Shown in pieces: positions 1 through 8,103 of a stretch of 14,941 bases of DNA. A model generated the notes under the pieces. The model ran no database searches. It saw only the letters and a list, made by a program, of their open reading frames with translations, and was not told where the DNA came from. The stretch is from UBA4717 sp002404395 (GTDB lineage Bacteria; Bacillota; Clostridia; Oscillospirales; CAG-272). The position numbers and the translations under genes were made by a program. The number at the start of each line of letters is the position of its first letter. Position 1 is the stretch's first letter. The DNA lies in assembly GCA_937902275.1 (NCBI GenBank), contig CALFNW010000149.1, positions 1 through 14,941 of the forward strand, given 5' to 3'.

Positions 1-52
1 CGGGAACATACACTCCCGAAGCTTAAATTTGCAATACTCTCCTCCATATAGA

Positions 53-99
53 AAGTGGGGTGTAAAAAAACTCATTTTGAGTTTTTTTACACCCCACTT
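53..99. repeat. Perfect 22-bp inverted repeat (hairpin, possible bidirectional terminator)
   Basis: Arms 53-74 and 78-99 are perfect reverse complements around a 3-base TTT loop. The stem has a GC-rich base (GTGGGGTGT) and an A7/T7 tract nearer the loop. That layout is compatible with a bidirectional terminator, but no T-run follows the outer end of the stem on either strand. It lies beyond the stop of the minus-strand GH78-like gene, after a second hairpin at 106-145. Function is inferred; the symmetry is directly visible. Confidence 0.6.
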
Positions 100-105
100 G
101 ACATT

Positions 106-145
106 GGTTCTGACGGCAAAGTTCCGCCGTTTTGCCGTCAGAACC
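106..145 (-). terminator. Hairpin downstream of the GH78-like gene
   Basis: Arms 106-120 and 131-145 form a perfect 15-bp stem around a 10-base loop. It sits 20 bases past the stop codon of the minus-strand gene that ends at 165, the expected place for a terminator. There is no clear T-tract after it on the minus strand, so it could instead protect the 3' end of the mRNA or work together with the 53-99 hairpin. The loop also contains GCCGT, which could compete for pairing with ACGGC in the left arm. Confidence 0.5.
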
Positions 146-164
146 TTTGCGTTATGCCGTTATT

Positions 165-1655
165 TCAAAAAACGTATTTTCTCAGCCAATAACTCGGCGT
201 ACAGCTCCATGCATGGCAGGCGCTGTTGAGTATCGGATTTGAGTAAGGCGTCACCCGCTCGTCTGATATATCAAAACATTCGGGACAGCAGTCAAAACCG
301 GCTTTGATAATTGCTCCCCAATATTTTTTTATGTATTCAAGCGCCGTATTCGCCTTTCCGCAGGAATACAGTGCTTCGAGGTAGTAGTGAGTCATAAAAG
401 GAGAGGACATATGTATTTTCGGGTTATACTCCGCACATTTTTCAAGCACTTTTCGCGCCTCTTCTTGTTCAAGCGCACCCGACAGTACTGCCCAGACCTG
501 AGACTGCCAGGATATCTCGCCGTTTTCCGCCGAAAACAGACCGGTTTTGTCATCTTTCTTGGAAAGCAGAGCGGAGGTTACGTCGCATAAAAGCGTTTTA
601 AGCTTTTCAACGGGTCTGCCGAGTTTTTCCGACAGCGCCGTCATGCTGTGCAATACATAAGCGAAATATCCGAGCGCTGCTGTGGAGCGGTCGTAATTAC
701 CGTGATCAATGAAAAATTGTGCATTGATCTTTCCGAGAGTCCGATCGAACGCGCGGTCGGTATACTCTATCTGATAAAGTGCAACGTCATAAAGCTCGTC
801 GGGTAGAGCGCGCTCGCCGGTATTTTCAAAATAATCGGCAAGGCAAAGCGCAAAGCAAAGCGAATAGTCAAGGTAAAACCATTTGTCAACATACGGCGGA
901 GTGTCCGGAAATACGCACGAGGCAATAAGTCCGTGCTCGTTGCGGTGCTCTGCAAAAAGATAAATGCATCTTTTGATCAAGTCGGTGTTGCGAAAGGTAT
1001 GGTAATCTACAAGCGCTTGAAGGCGGAGATCTCCTATCCAAAGCCTTCTGTCGCGTTTCGGCCCGTCTTCAAAAACCTCCTGCTCACATTCCTTAAGCGT
1101 ATTGACGCAAATACGGTCAATTTCGGCAAGCTCACGGTCGGCGGTTTCAAAGTTAAGCGAATCGGTCAGCTTAACCGCCGATACCGCGTCAATATAAAGC
1201 GCGGTTATCTTTACCGGGAATTTTACCGAATCCGTGCGCTTCAGCTTTAAGTACCTGAACGCGTAGCGACGTTCAAGACTGCCTTTGTAAGGCATGAATA
1301 CAATGGTTTTAAAATCATTTTGCAGCCACCCGAGCGATAAAGAACGCGGATTTTCTTCGGCGGTTTCCGCAAGTTCGATCGGCATTTCTGCGAACGAAAA
1401 CGCTATGTTTGTCGGGGAATCGGGGATATGTTCGGCGGTGCCTTCAAGTTCAAAATGAAGGTATCCGGTATAATGATTGCCGAAATCTATTACAATTTCA
1501 TTCGTTTCAAGCGTCAGCGGAAAATGTATCTCGGAAAGGGTTTTGATTTTCCACCCCTGAAAAGCGGAGCGATCCGCAGTTACTTCGACAAGCGACACGG
1601 GGTTGACTTTTTGATGTATAAGCGGTTTTTTTAAATTTTCGGATCTGTTTGGCAT
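165..1655 (-). CDS. GH78-like alpha-L-rhamnosidase (6-hairpin glycosidase)
   Basis: A 496-residue protein resembling the catalytic (alpha/alpha)6 domain of GH78 enzymes, which release terminal L-rhamnose from plant or bacterial glycans. The signature is EDGPKRDRRLWIGD at residues 196-209, matching the family motif that carries the acidic catalytic residues, and NSACHAWSCTPSYWL near the C-terminus (about 477-491), typical of the family. Residues 1-165 look like a reduced beta-sandwich. Many GH78 proteins are about 900 residues or more, so this is a short form. No signal peptide is visible, suggesting a cytoplasmic enzyme acting on imported oligosaccharides. In the motif the position usually given as Glu in characterised enzymes is Asp202. 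The ATG at 1655 follows an AGGTGA ribosome binding site. It lies downstream of nifJ on the same strand but is separated from it by a terminator. Family is fairly sure; substrate is inferred. Confidence 0.8.
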   Translation of the reverse strand: MPNRSENLKKPLIHQKVNPVSLVEVTADRSAFQGWKIKTLSEIHFPLTLETNEIVIDFGNHYTGYLHFELEGTAEHIPDSPTNIAFSFAEMPIELAETAEENPRSLSLGWLQNDFKTIVFMPYKGSLERRYAFRYLKLKRTDSVKFPVKITALYIDAVSAVKLTDSLNFETADRELAEIDRICVNTLKECEQEVFEDGPKRDRRLWIGDLRLQALVDYHTFRNTDLIKRCIYLFAEHRNEHGLIASCVFPDTPPYVDKWFYLDYSLCFALCLADYFENTGERALPDELYDVALYQIEYTDRAFDRTLGKINAQFFIDHGNYDRSTAALGYFAYVLHSMTALSEKLGRPVEKLKTLLCDVTSALLSKKDDKTGLFSAENGEISWQSQVWAVLSGALEQEEARKVLEKCAEYNPKIHMSSPFMTHYYLEALYSCGKANTALEYIKKYWGAIIKAGFDCCPECFDISDERVTPYSNPILNSACHAWSCTPSYWLRKYVF

Positions 1656-1742
1656 TTTACTTCACCTGCTGCGATTTTGTTTATGGCTGCGTATGTAATA
1701 AATATCAGCGGTTCGTGTGTTGAAAAAGTACGCAAATATGAA

Positions 1743-1776
1743 AAGGGGGCTGTCATGCAAACACGACAGCCCCCTT
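1743..1776 (-). terminator. Rho-independent terminator of nifJ
   Basis: Arms 1743-1754 and 1765-1776 form a perfect 12-bp GC-rich stem (AAGGGGGCTGTC and its complement) with a 10-base loop. On the minus strand it starts 12 bases after the nifJ stop codon and ends in a short T-run (CCCCCTTTTC). It should separate nifJ from the GH78-like gene. Confidence 0.85.
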
Positions 1777-1787
1777 GTTCGGTTTAA

Positions 1788-4700
1788 TTATTCTTCTTCG
1801 TAAAGCTTAGCGAGCTTGACAAGTCTTTCGTGTCTTGCCTTTGCATTGTCCTCAGCCTTTTCAAAGAGTTTTTCGGCTCTTTCGGGGAAGGACTTAGCCA
1901 AACGCGAATAACGTGCTTCGTTCGTGATGAAGTCGCGATAGCTTCCGGTCGGATCCTTGGAGTCAATGGTCAGCTTATCCTTTTCAAGCGTAGGATTGTA
2001 TCTGAACATATTCCAATATCCGGCTTCGACTGCCTTCTTCATTTCCTGCTGGCAGTTCTGCATACCGCCCTTGCTTATACCGTGCATTTCGCAGGGGGCG
2101 TAGCCGATAATGAGCGAAGGTCCGTGATATGCTTCAGCCTCGGTAAGCGCCTTGAGCAGTTGATTCATGTCGGCGCCCATTGCGACCTGAGCTACATATA
2201 CGTAACCGTAAGACATTGCGATCTCCGCAAGGTTCTTCTTGCCGATCGACTTTCCGGCAGCTGCGAACTGAGCGACCTGACCGATGTTTGACGCCTTGGA
2301 TGCCTGTCCGCCGGTGTTGGAGTAAACTTCGGTATCGAATACCATTACGTTTACATCCTCGCCGGAAGCGAGTACATGGTCAAGACCGCCGAAGCCGATG
2401 TCGTAAGCCCATCCGTCGCCGCCGAAGATCCATACGGACTTCTTGGAGAGGTAGTCTTTCTCGGCAAGGATCTTATCCTTAAGTTCGGACTTGCAGGGGC
2501 AGCTTTCGAGCATTTCAATAAGAGCCTTGGTAGCCTTTTCGTTCTTCTTGCCGTCGTCGAGAGTGTTAAGATACTCGGCGATAACAGCCTTCTTGCCGGC
2601 ATCTTCAACGGTAGCATCAAGCTCCTTGACATAGCCGATGAGTCTTTCGCGGATAGTCTTCTGACCGAGAGCCATACCGAGACCGTGCTCTGCATTGTCT
2701 TCAAACAGCGAGTTAGCCCATGCCGGACCGTGACCGCTTTCCTTGTTTACGGTATAAGGAGTTGCAGGTGCGGAGCCGCCCCAGATAGAGGAGCATCCGG
2801 TTGCGTTGGAAATGTACATTCTTTCGCCGAAGAGCTGAGTGATGAGACGTGCATACGAAGTCTCTGCACAGCCTGCGCAAGAGCCGGAGAATTCAAGCAG
2901 CGGCTGCTTGAACTGACTTCCCTTGACGCTTGCTTCGTTGTAAGGAAGCTCCTTAGCCGAAACCTTTGCAACTGCATAGTCGAAAGCTTCCTGCTGTTCG
3001 AGCTGAGTGGACTGAGCGACCATTTCAAGCGCTCTCTTTTCGGGCTTGGTCGGGCAAGCTTTTACGCAAAGCGTACAACCCATACAGTCAAGCGGGCTGA
3101 TAGCGATCGTGAATTTATAGTCGGTCTTCATTGCAGGCTTTTCGGTGAACTTGGTGCAAGCCGGAGCGGCAGCTGCCTCTTCAGCGGTCATTGCATAAGG
3201 TCTGATAGCTGCATGAGGACATACAAACGAGCAGTTGTTGCACTGTACACAGTTTTCGGGATGCCATACCGGAACGCTTACGGCAACGCCGCGCTTTTCG
3301 TATGCAGCCGCACCCTGCGGGAAAGTACCGTCTGCCATGTCAACGAAGGTGGAAACGGGGAGTGAATCACCGTCCATCTTGGAGACGGGTCTGACGATCG
3401 AGTTGACGAACTTGACAAGCTCGGGACGAGTGCCGGTAGCGGGTGCTTCGGGAGCAGTCTCGCCTGCAGTCTTCCAGCTTTCGGGAACGTCGATCTTGAC
3501 AAGCGCGCCTGCGCCCATTTCGATTGCTTTGTGGTTCTGAGCCACAACGGCATCGCCGAACTTGGAGTACGACTTTGTAGCCATGTACTTCATGTAGTCA
3601 ACCGCCTGGTCGATCGGCATGATTTTTGCAAGCGCAAAGAATGCTGCCTGAAGAATCGTGTTCTTAACCTTAGCGTTGCCGACTTCGTTCATTGCGATCG
3701 AAGTTGCATTTATGGTATAGAAGTGGATATTGTTGTTTGCGATATAGCTCTTTACCGATGCGGGGAGCATTTCGTCAAGTTCTGCGGCATCCCACTGACA
3801 GTCAAGCAAGAAAGTACCGCCGGGCTTAACATCATTTACGATCTTATAGCCCTTGAGTATGTAGGACGGGTTGTGGCAGGCAACGAAGTTTGCCTTGGTA
3901 ATGTAGTACGGGCTCTTGATGGGCTTGTCGCCGAAGCGCAGGGGGGAAATAGTCACACCGCCGGTCTTCTTCGAGTCGTATTGGAAGTATGCCTGAATAT
4001 ATTTGTCGGTGTGGTCGCCGATGATTTTGATCGAGTTCTTGTTCGCACCGACGGTTCCGTCGCCGCCGAGGCCCCAGAACTTGCAGGAGATAGTGCCTTC
4101 GGGAGCGGTATCGGGCGAGTGCTTTTCTTCAAGCGAAAGACCGGTAACGTCATCGACAATACCGATGGTGAAGTTGTTCTTCGGCTCGTCCTTTGCAAGG
4201 TTTTCGTATACCGCGAATACGGATGCAGGAGTGGTGTCCTTGCTTCCGAGACCGTAACGACCGCCGACCACGGTCTTGTTTACGCCGTGAGTAGCGAGAG
4301 CGGTAACAACGTCAAGGTAAAGCGGTTCGCCGAGCGCACCGGGTTCCTTGGTTCTGTCGAGAACCGCGATCTTTTTGCAGGTTGCGGGAATAGCTTCGAT
4401 GAGCTTGTCTGCGCGGAAAGGTCTGTAAAGTCTGACCTTGACAAGGCCGACCTTTTCGCCGTGAGCGAGCATATAGTCGATAACTTCTTCGGCGACGTCG
4501 CAGATAGAGCCCATTGCAATGATTACTCTGTCGGCATCGGGCGCGCCGTAGTAGTTGAAGAGCTTGTAGTCGGTGCCGATCTTGGCATTGACCTTATCCA
4601 TGTATTCTTCAACGATTTCGGGAAGTGCATCATAATACTTGTTGCAGGCTTCTCTGTGCTGGAAGAATATATCTCCGTTTTCCGCCGAGCCGCGAAGTAC

Positions 4701-5360
4701 GGGGTGTTCGGGGTTTATTGCGCGTGCACGGAACTGTGCGATCGCGTCCATATCGACCATTTCGGCAAGATCCTTATAATCCCATGCTTCGATTTTCTGG
4801 ATCTCGTGAGAGGTACGGAAGCCGTCGAAGAAGTTGATGAACGGTACACGACCCTTAATGGTGGAAAGGTGAGCAACCGCGCCGAGGTCCATGACTTCCT
4901 GCGGGTTGGATTCCGCAAGCATTGCGAAACCGGTCTGACGGCAGGCATACACGTCGGAATGGTCGCCGAAAATGTTAAGCGCGTGAGAAGCAACGCAACG
5001 CGCCGAAACATGGATAACGCAGGGAAGCAGTTCGCCTGCGATCTTGTACATATTCGGGATCATGAGCAAAAGGCCCTGAGAAGCCGTGTATGTAGTGGTA
5101 AGAGCACCTGCGGCAAGGCTTCCGTGAACGGCGCCTGCTGCACCTGCTTCCGACTGCATTTCGGTCATCTTGACTCTTTCACCGAAAATGTTTCTTGCCG
5201 GTTCGCCGAAGATGTTTTTATCATTGGCGGACCATGTGTCGGTCACTTCAGCCATAGGGCTGGACGGAGTGATCGGGTAGATAGCGGCAACTTCCGTAAA
5301 CGCGTAGCTGACGTGCGCGGCGGCGGTGTTACCGTCCATGGAGATTTTCTTTCTTGCCAT
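1788..5360 (-). CDS. nifJ: Pyruvate:ferredoxin (flavodoxin) oxidoreductase
   Basis: Single-chain homodimeric enzyme of 1190 residues, the usual length, that oxidises pyruvate and CoA to acetyl-CoA and CO2 and passes electrons to ferredoxin. The N-terminal domain has YPITPSSPMAE (28-38). A two-cluster ferredoxin domain has CVQCNNCSFVC (Cys704, 707, 710, 714) and CMGCTLCVKAC (Cys759, 762, 765, 769). The proximal cluster ligands appear as Cys828, Cys831, Cys856 and Cys1080, in the same arrangement as the characterised Desulfovibrio enzyme. The thiamine diphosphate site is GGDGWAYDIG (980-989), followed by NTGGQASK. All cluster ligands are present, so it should be active in the cytoplasm of an anaerobe. 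The ATG follows AGGAGG at good spacing. It is monocistronic, with its own promoter (5435-5463) and terminator (1743-1776). Identification is very secure. Confidence 0.98.
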   Translation of the reverse strand: MARKKISMDGNTAAAHVSYAFTEVAAIYPITPSSPMAEVTDTWSANDKNIFGEPARNIFGERVKMTEMQSEAGAAGAVHGSLAAGALTTTYTASQGLLLMIPNMYKIAGELLPCVIHVSARCVASHALNIFGDHSDVYACRQTGFAMLAESNPQEVMDLGAVAHLSTIKGRVPFINFFDGFRTSHEIQKIEAWDYKDLAEMVDMDAIAQFRARAINPEHPVLRGSAENGDIFFQHREACNKYYDALPEIVEEYMDKVNAKIGTDYKLFNYYGAPDADRVIIAMGSICDVAEEVIDYMLAHGEKVGLVKVRLYRPFRADKLIEAIPATCKKIAVLDRTKEPGALGEPLYLDVVTALATHGVNKTVVGGRYGLGSKDTTPASVFAVYENLAKDEPKNNFTIGIVDDVTGLSLEEKHSPDTAPEGTISCKFWGLGGDGTVGANKNSIKIIGDHTDKYIQAYFQYDSKKTGGVTISPLRFGDKPIKSPYYITKANFVACHNPSYILKGYKIVNDVKPGGTFLLDCQWDAAELDEMLPASVKSYIANNNIHFYTINATSIAMNEVGNAKVKNTILQAAFFALAKIMPIDQAVDYMKYMATKSYSKFGDAVVAQNHKAIEMGAGALVKIDVPESWKTAGETAPEAPATGTRPELVKFVNSIVRPVSKMDGDSLPVSTFVDMADGTFPQGAAAYEKRGVAVSVPVWHPENCVQCNNCSFVCPHAAIRPYAMTAEEAAAAPACTKFTEKPAMKTDYKFTIAISPLDCMGCTLCVKACPTKPEKRALEMVAQSTQLEQQEAFDYAVAKVSAKELPYNEASVKGSQFKQPLLEFSGSCAGCAETSYARLITQLFGERMYISNATGCSSIWGGSAPATPYTVNKESGHGPAWANSLFEDNAEHGLGMALGQKTIRERLIGYVKELDATVEDAGKKAVIAEYLNTLDDGKKNEKATKALIEMLESCPCKSELKDKILAEKDYLSKKSVWIFGGDGWAYDIGFGGLDHVLASGEDVNVMVFDTEVYSNTGGQASKASNIGQVAQFAAAGKSIGKKNLAEIAMSYGYVYVAQVAMGADMNQLLKALTEAEAYHGPSLIIGYAPCEMHGISKGGMQNCQQEMKKAVEAGYWNMFRYNPTLEKDKLTIDSKDPTGSYRDFITNEARYSRLAKSFPERAEKLFEKAEDNAKARHERLVKLAKLYEEE

Positions 5361-5410
5361 GTTTTAATTTCCTCCTGATATATTTTTAAAGAGTAAGCAA
5401 GTAGTTTATC

Positions 5411-5424
5411 GACCGCAAGCGGTC
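5411..5424. promoter_or_regulatory. Small palindrome just downstream of the nifJ transcription start
   Basis: GACCGC-AA-GCGGTC is a perfect 6-bp inverted repeat with a 2-base centre. It begins about 10 bases downstream of the nifJ -10 box, at the start of the 5' leader. That position suits a repressor operator or a 5' stabilising stem. No regulator can be named from the sequence. Confidence 0.4.
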
Positions 5425-5434
5425 CATACACTAT

Positions 5435-5463
5435 ATAATAACATTTTTTTTTGCAATTGTAAA
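5435..5463 (-). promoter_or_regulatory. Sigma-A type promoter of nifJ
   Basis: On the minus strand, a -35 TTTACA (5458-5463) and a -10 TATTAT (5435-5440) are separated by exactly 17 bp, and the spacer contains an A9 tract. Each box matches consensus at five of six positions. Transcription would start near 5428, giving a leader of about 67 bases before the nifJ ATG. This fits strong expression of a central metabolic enzyme. Confidence 0.75.
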
Positions 5464-5528
5464 GACAAAAAGGATTACATTTTTGAGTTTTTTACGGAAA
5501 ATTTCCCGAATTTGTTCAAAAAAACGGA

Positions 5529-5756
5529 TTACTGCCCCTGCGGGCGGGTCTCGGCTTCGCTTTTGAGCGATTCAAGAGCGGATTCGCACGCTTTCGGTGA
5601 TATTTTGCCGTGGTTCTTCTCGAAGTACGCTACGCTGTTGCGGGCAAGCAACAGGAAATGATTATTTAGGCTTCTGCCCTCTGCATTGCTGACGTGCGCG
5701 AGCTTGGCAAGCAATTCCTCGGGAATTCTGAGCTCAACGGTTTTCTGATTTTTCAT
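5529..5756 (-). CDS. Small ribbon-helix-helix (Arc-like) DNA-binding protein
   Basis: A 75-residue protein. Residues 1-50 resemble the Arc/MetJ ribbon-helix-helix fold: a short beta strand (KTVELRIP, 4-11), a helix (EELLAKLAHVSNAEG), then RSLNNHFLLLARNSVAYF as the second helix. Such proteins dimerise and bind DNA as repressors or as antitoxins of toxin-antitoxin pairs. The last 25 residues are polar and probably flexible. The ATG has a GAGGAGA ribosome binding site. It reads away from comM, with start codons about 110 bases apart, and its stop is about 65 bases before the nifJ promoter. No toxin-like gene is adjacent, so it is more likely a stand-alone regulator than an antitoxin. Weak promoter-like boxes overlap the comM promoter region. 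The fold is moderately sure; the target is unknown. Confidence 0.75.
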   Translation of the reverse strand: MKNQKTVELRIPEELLAKLAHVSNAEGRSLNNHFLLLARNSVAYFEKNHGKISPKACESALESLKSEAETRPQGQ

Positions 5757-5807
5757 TTTTTGATATCTCCTCTGTTCAGAGTTTTTCGTTTATACTATTG
5801 TATTGCA

Positions 5808-5837
5808 AAGACAAATGTGGTAAAATTATCGTATAAT
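5808..5837 (+). promoter_or_regulatory. Probable promoter of comM
   Basis: A perfect -10 box TATAAT lies at 5832-5837. A partial -35 (AAGACA, 5808-5813) sits 18 bp upstream. The comM ATG follows 32 bases after the -10, with an AAAGGA ribosome binding site. The -10 is convincing; the -35 is weak. Confidence 0.55.
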
Positions 5838-5869
5838 ACCCGAAGTGGTATCGACGAAAGGACACGGAT

Positions 5870-7429
5870 ATGTTCAGAAATGTATATTCGGCGGGGATTG
5901 CCGGAATAGACGGCTTTATAGTTAATGTTGAATGTAACGCCACCGAAAGACTTCAGCTTTTTGAGATAGTCGGGCTGCCGGATGCTGCGGTAAAGGAAGC
6001 CAAGCAAAGAGTGAGAGCCGCGGTCGAAAACAGCGGATTCCTGTTTCCGGAGCTTGATATCATGATAAATCTTGCCCCGGCTTCGCGTCGTAAGGAAGGC
6101 TCGTATTACGATTTGGCAATGCTTGCCGGAATCATGGTATCGACCGGCATGATTCCCTGCGAAACCGACCTGTCCGACTGCGTATTTGTAGGCGAACTGT
6201 CGCTTTCCGGAGACGTAAGACCCGTGAACGGTGTGCTTTGCCTCTGCCTTGCGGCGAGAGACGCGGGATTCAGGCGCATATTTGTTCCGAAAGCGAATGC
6301 CGGAGAGGCGGCGGTGGTTGACGGAATAGAGGTCTACGGTATAGATAACGTACGCACGCTGCTATTGCATCTTACCGGGAAGCGTCTGCTTGAGCCGACT
6401 TTGTTTGACAAAGAGACCTTCAAGGTCGAAAACGGACGCACGGCGCTTGATTTTTCGGATGTCAAAGGACAGGTGCAGGTCAAGCGTGCGCTTGAGATCG
6501 CGGCTGCGGGAGGGCATAACGTACTGCTTATAGGGCCTCCCGGCACCGGAAAGTCGATGATGGCGAAAAGACTGCCTACGATACTTCCCGAGCTGACCTT
6601 TGAAGAGGCGCTTGAAACGACCAAAGTACATTCGATCTCCGGCGCTTTGCCGGACGGTAAGGCGCTTGTATGCACGCGGCCGTTCCGCTCGCCGCATCAT
6701 ACCATGTCGCCCGCAAGTCTCGTCGGCGGCGGAAGCGTGCCGATGCCCGGTGAGATCTCACTTGCACATAATGGCATTCTGTTTCTTGACGAGCTTCCGG
6801 AGTTCCCGAAGTCGGTCACCGATGCATTGCGCCAACCGCTTGAAGACGGGCAGGTGACGGTGACGAGAGCTGCCGGGCGATTTACATATCCGGCGTCGTT
6901 TATGCTCGTCTGTGCGATGAATCCGTGCAAGTGCGGTTATCTCGGTCATCCGACGCGCGAATGCTCGTGCAAGCCGGCAGAGGTGCGGAAATATCTTTCA
7001 CAGATCAGCGGACCGTTACTTGACCGTATTGATATACAGATCGAGGTTCCGTCGGTCTCATACGAAGATATGTCGAAAAAAGAGGTCGGCGAATCCTCGG
7101 CGGTCATACGAGAGAGGGTCTGCAAGGCGCGCGAATTTGCGCTTGAGCGATTCAGGCGCGCATGCGAAAGCCCCGACTCCGATCTTGCTATGATATACAA
7201 GAACGCAGAAATGGGTCCGCGGCACATACGACGCTTTTGCGAGCTTGACAAATCGGCATCCGACTTACTTAAGGTGGCATATGACAGACTCGGTCTATCG
7301 GCGCGCGGATACGACCGATTGGTACGTGTTGCGCGGACGATAGCCGATCTTGCCGGCAGTGAAAATATTGCGGTCGATCATATTGCGGAGGCAATACGTT
7401 ACCGCACGCTTGACAAAAAATATTGGTAA
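5870..7429 (+). CDS. comM: YifB/ComM-family Mg-chelatase-like AAA+ ATPase
   Basis: A 519-residue protein of the family usual length. The N-terminal part (about 1-170) is the Lon-protease-like ChlI domain, including PELDIMINLAP. The AAA+ core has Walker A GPPGTGKS (222-229) and Walker B ILFLDELPEF (303-312). A cysteine set of the zinc-ribbon kind, CKCGYLGHPTRECSC (353-367), is followed by the Mg_chelatase C-terminal domain (LSARGYDRLVRVARTIADL, about 475-494). In Gram-negative bacteria ComM is a branch-migration helicase that helps integrate transformed DNA; the role in Clostridia is less clear. It is divergent from the ribbon-helix-helix gene and convergent with khpA, and appears monocistronic. 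The ATG has an AAAGGA ribosome binding site. Family is very sure; exact role is inferred from homologues. Confidence 0.95.
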   Translation: MFRNVYSAGIAGIDGFIVNVECNATERLQLFEIVGLPDAAVKEAKQRVRAAVENSGFLFPELDIMINLAPASRRKEGSYYDLAMLAGIMVSTGMIPCETDLSDCVFVGELSLSGDVRPVNGVLCLCLAARDAGFRRIFVPKANAGEAAVVDGIEVYGIDNVRTLLLHLTGKRLLEPTLFDKETFKVENGRTALDFSDVKGQVQVKRALEIAAAGGHNVLLIGPPGTGKSMMAKRLPTILPELTFEEALETTKVHSISGALPDGKALVCTRPFRSPHHTMSPASLVGGGSVPMPGEISLAHNGILFLDELPEFPKSVTDALRQPLEDGQVTVTRAAGRFTYPASFMLVCAMNPCKCGYLGHPTRECSCKPAEVRKYLSQISGPLLDRIDIQIEVPSVSYEDMSKKEVGESSAVIRERVCKAREFALERFRRACESPDSDLAMIYKNAEMGPRHIRRFCELDKSASDLLKVAYDRLGLSARGYDRLVRVARTIADLAGSENIAVDHIAEAIRYRTLDKKYW

Positions 7430-7434
7430 AATTT

Positions 7435-7500
7435 TGCAGCGGCAAAGCGAGCCGCATTTCGGAAAACCGAGATGCAAGGCAACTTTGCCGCTGCATTTTT
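7435..7500 (+). terminator. Long terminator of comM, probably bidirectional
   Basis: Arms 7435-7447 and 7483-7495 form a perfect 13-bp stem (TGCAGCGGCAAAG), followed by T5 at 7496-7500. A second hairpin is nested inside, about GCATTTCGG (7454-7462) with CCGAGATGC, one G-U pair. On the minus strand the stem is followed by AAAATTTTACC, so it can also end the khpA transcript, which stops at 7518. A further small stem (GCGGC-ATAA-GCCGC, 7501-7514) lies between it and the khpA stop. Confidence 0.85.
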
Positions 7501-7517
7501 GCGGCATAAGCCGCCGA

Positions 7518-7760
7518 TCATTTGATTTCCACGTTGACCTTTTTGCCGTCGGTATTTGCGGCGGCTTTCATAACTGTGCGAATCGCTTTTGCAATTCTGC
7601 CGTGGCGACCTATGACCTTGCCCATATCGTCAGGCGCAACAGAAAGCTCAAGAGTGACGGAATTGCCGTCTTCGCCCTCGCTTTCGGTAATGCTGACCTG
7701 GCTCGGGTCGTCAACGATCGCTTTTACAAGATCGCCGAGGACCTGCTTCAAATCAAGCAT
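7518..7760 (-). CDS. khpA: KH-domain RNA-binding protein KhpA
   Basis: An 80-residue single type II KH domain protein. The RNA-binding GxxG loop is IGRHGR at about residues 50-55, followed by the typical IAKAIRTVMKAAA helix. In Gram-positive bacteria KhpA pairs with KhpB/Jag and binds RNA, affecting cell elongation and division. It directly follows rpsP, the usual Firmicutes order (ylqC in Bacillus). The ATG is preceded by AAGGAG at good spacing and lies 41 bases after the rpsP stop. It is the last gene of the operon here, ending next to the shared terminator. Confidence 0.95.
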   Translation of the reverse strand: MLDLKQVLGDLVKAIVDDPSQVSITESEGEDGNSVTLELSVAPDDMGKVIGRHGRIAKAIRTVMKAAANTDGKKVNVEIK

Positions 7761-7801
7761 AATTCTCCTTATGTCGGCGAAGCCGACCCCGTGTTACCTT
7801 T

Positions 7802-8047
7802 TCAGTCAAGAATACCGTTTTTCTTGAGCAGAGCCTTAACGGTTTCGGTGGGCTGAGCGCCGTTCTTGATCCAAGTCTTTGCCTTTTCCGCATCGACCTT
7901 GAATTCAGCGGGATCTACGAGCGGATTGTAGGTTCCGAGCTCTTCGATAAACTTACCGTCGCGAGGGCTTCTCGAGTCAGCGACTACTACACGGTAAAAG
8001 GGGTTCTTCTTCATACCCATTCTTCTGAGTCTGATTTTTACTGCCAT
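7802..8047 (-). CDS. rpsP: 30S ribosomal protein S16
   Basis: An 81-residue protein of standard length. The opening AVKIRLRRMGMKKNPFYRVV, then VADSRSPRDGKFIEELGTYNP, is diagnostic of bS16, which binds 16S rRNA early in 30S assembly. The ATG follows a CGGAGGT ribosome binding site. It is third in the ylxM-ffh-rpsP-khpA operon, 56 bases after ffh. No unusual residues or truncation are seen. Confidence 0.98.
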   Translation of the reverse strand: MAVKIRLRRMGMKKNPFYRVVVADSRSPRDGKFIEELGTYNPLVDPAEFKVDAEKAKTWIKNGAQPTETVKALLKKNGILD

Positions 8048-8103
8048 TTTAAATGACCTCCGTAAAATAAAATTAAAATTTATAATAATTCCCGTCCCGA
8101 TTA

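Noticed and set aside
1..18. Small stem CGGGA/TCCCG at the very start of the window
   Set aside because: Only 5 bp with an 8-base loop and no T-run; it may be part of a structure to the left, but this cannot be judged at the edge.
3531..5378. A 615-codon open frame on the plus strand opposite nifJ
   Set aside because: It lies wholly antisense to a certain gene, has no ribosome binding site or recognisable domain, and its length follows from the codon bias of nifJ. The 2376-3365 antisense frame is rejected for the same reason.
5529..5756. Toxin-antitoxin pair at the ribbon-helix-helix gene
   Set aside because: No toxin-like reading frame is adjacent on the same strand; the neighbours are nifJ and comM.
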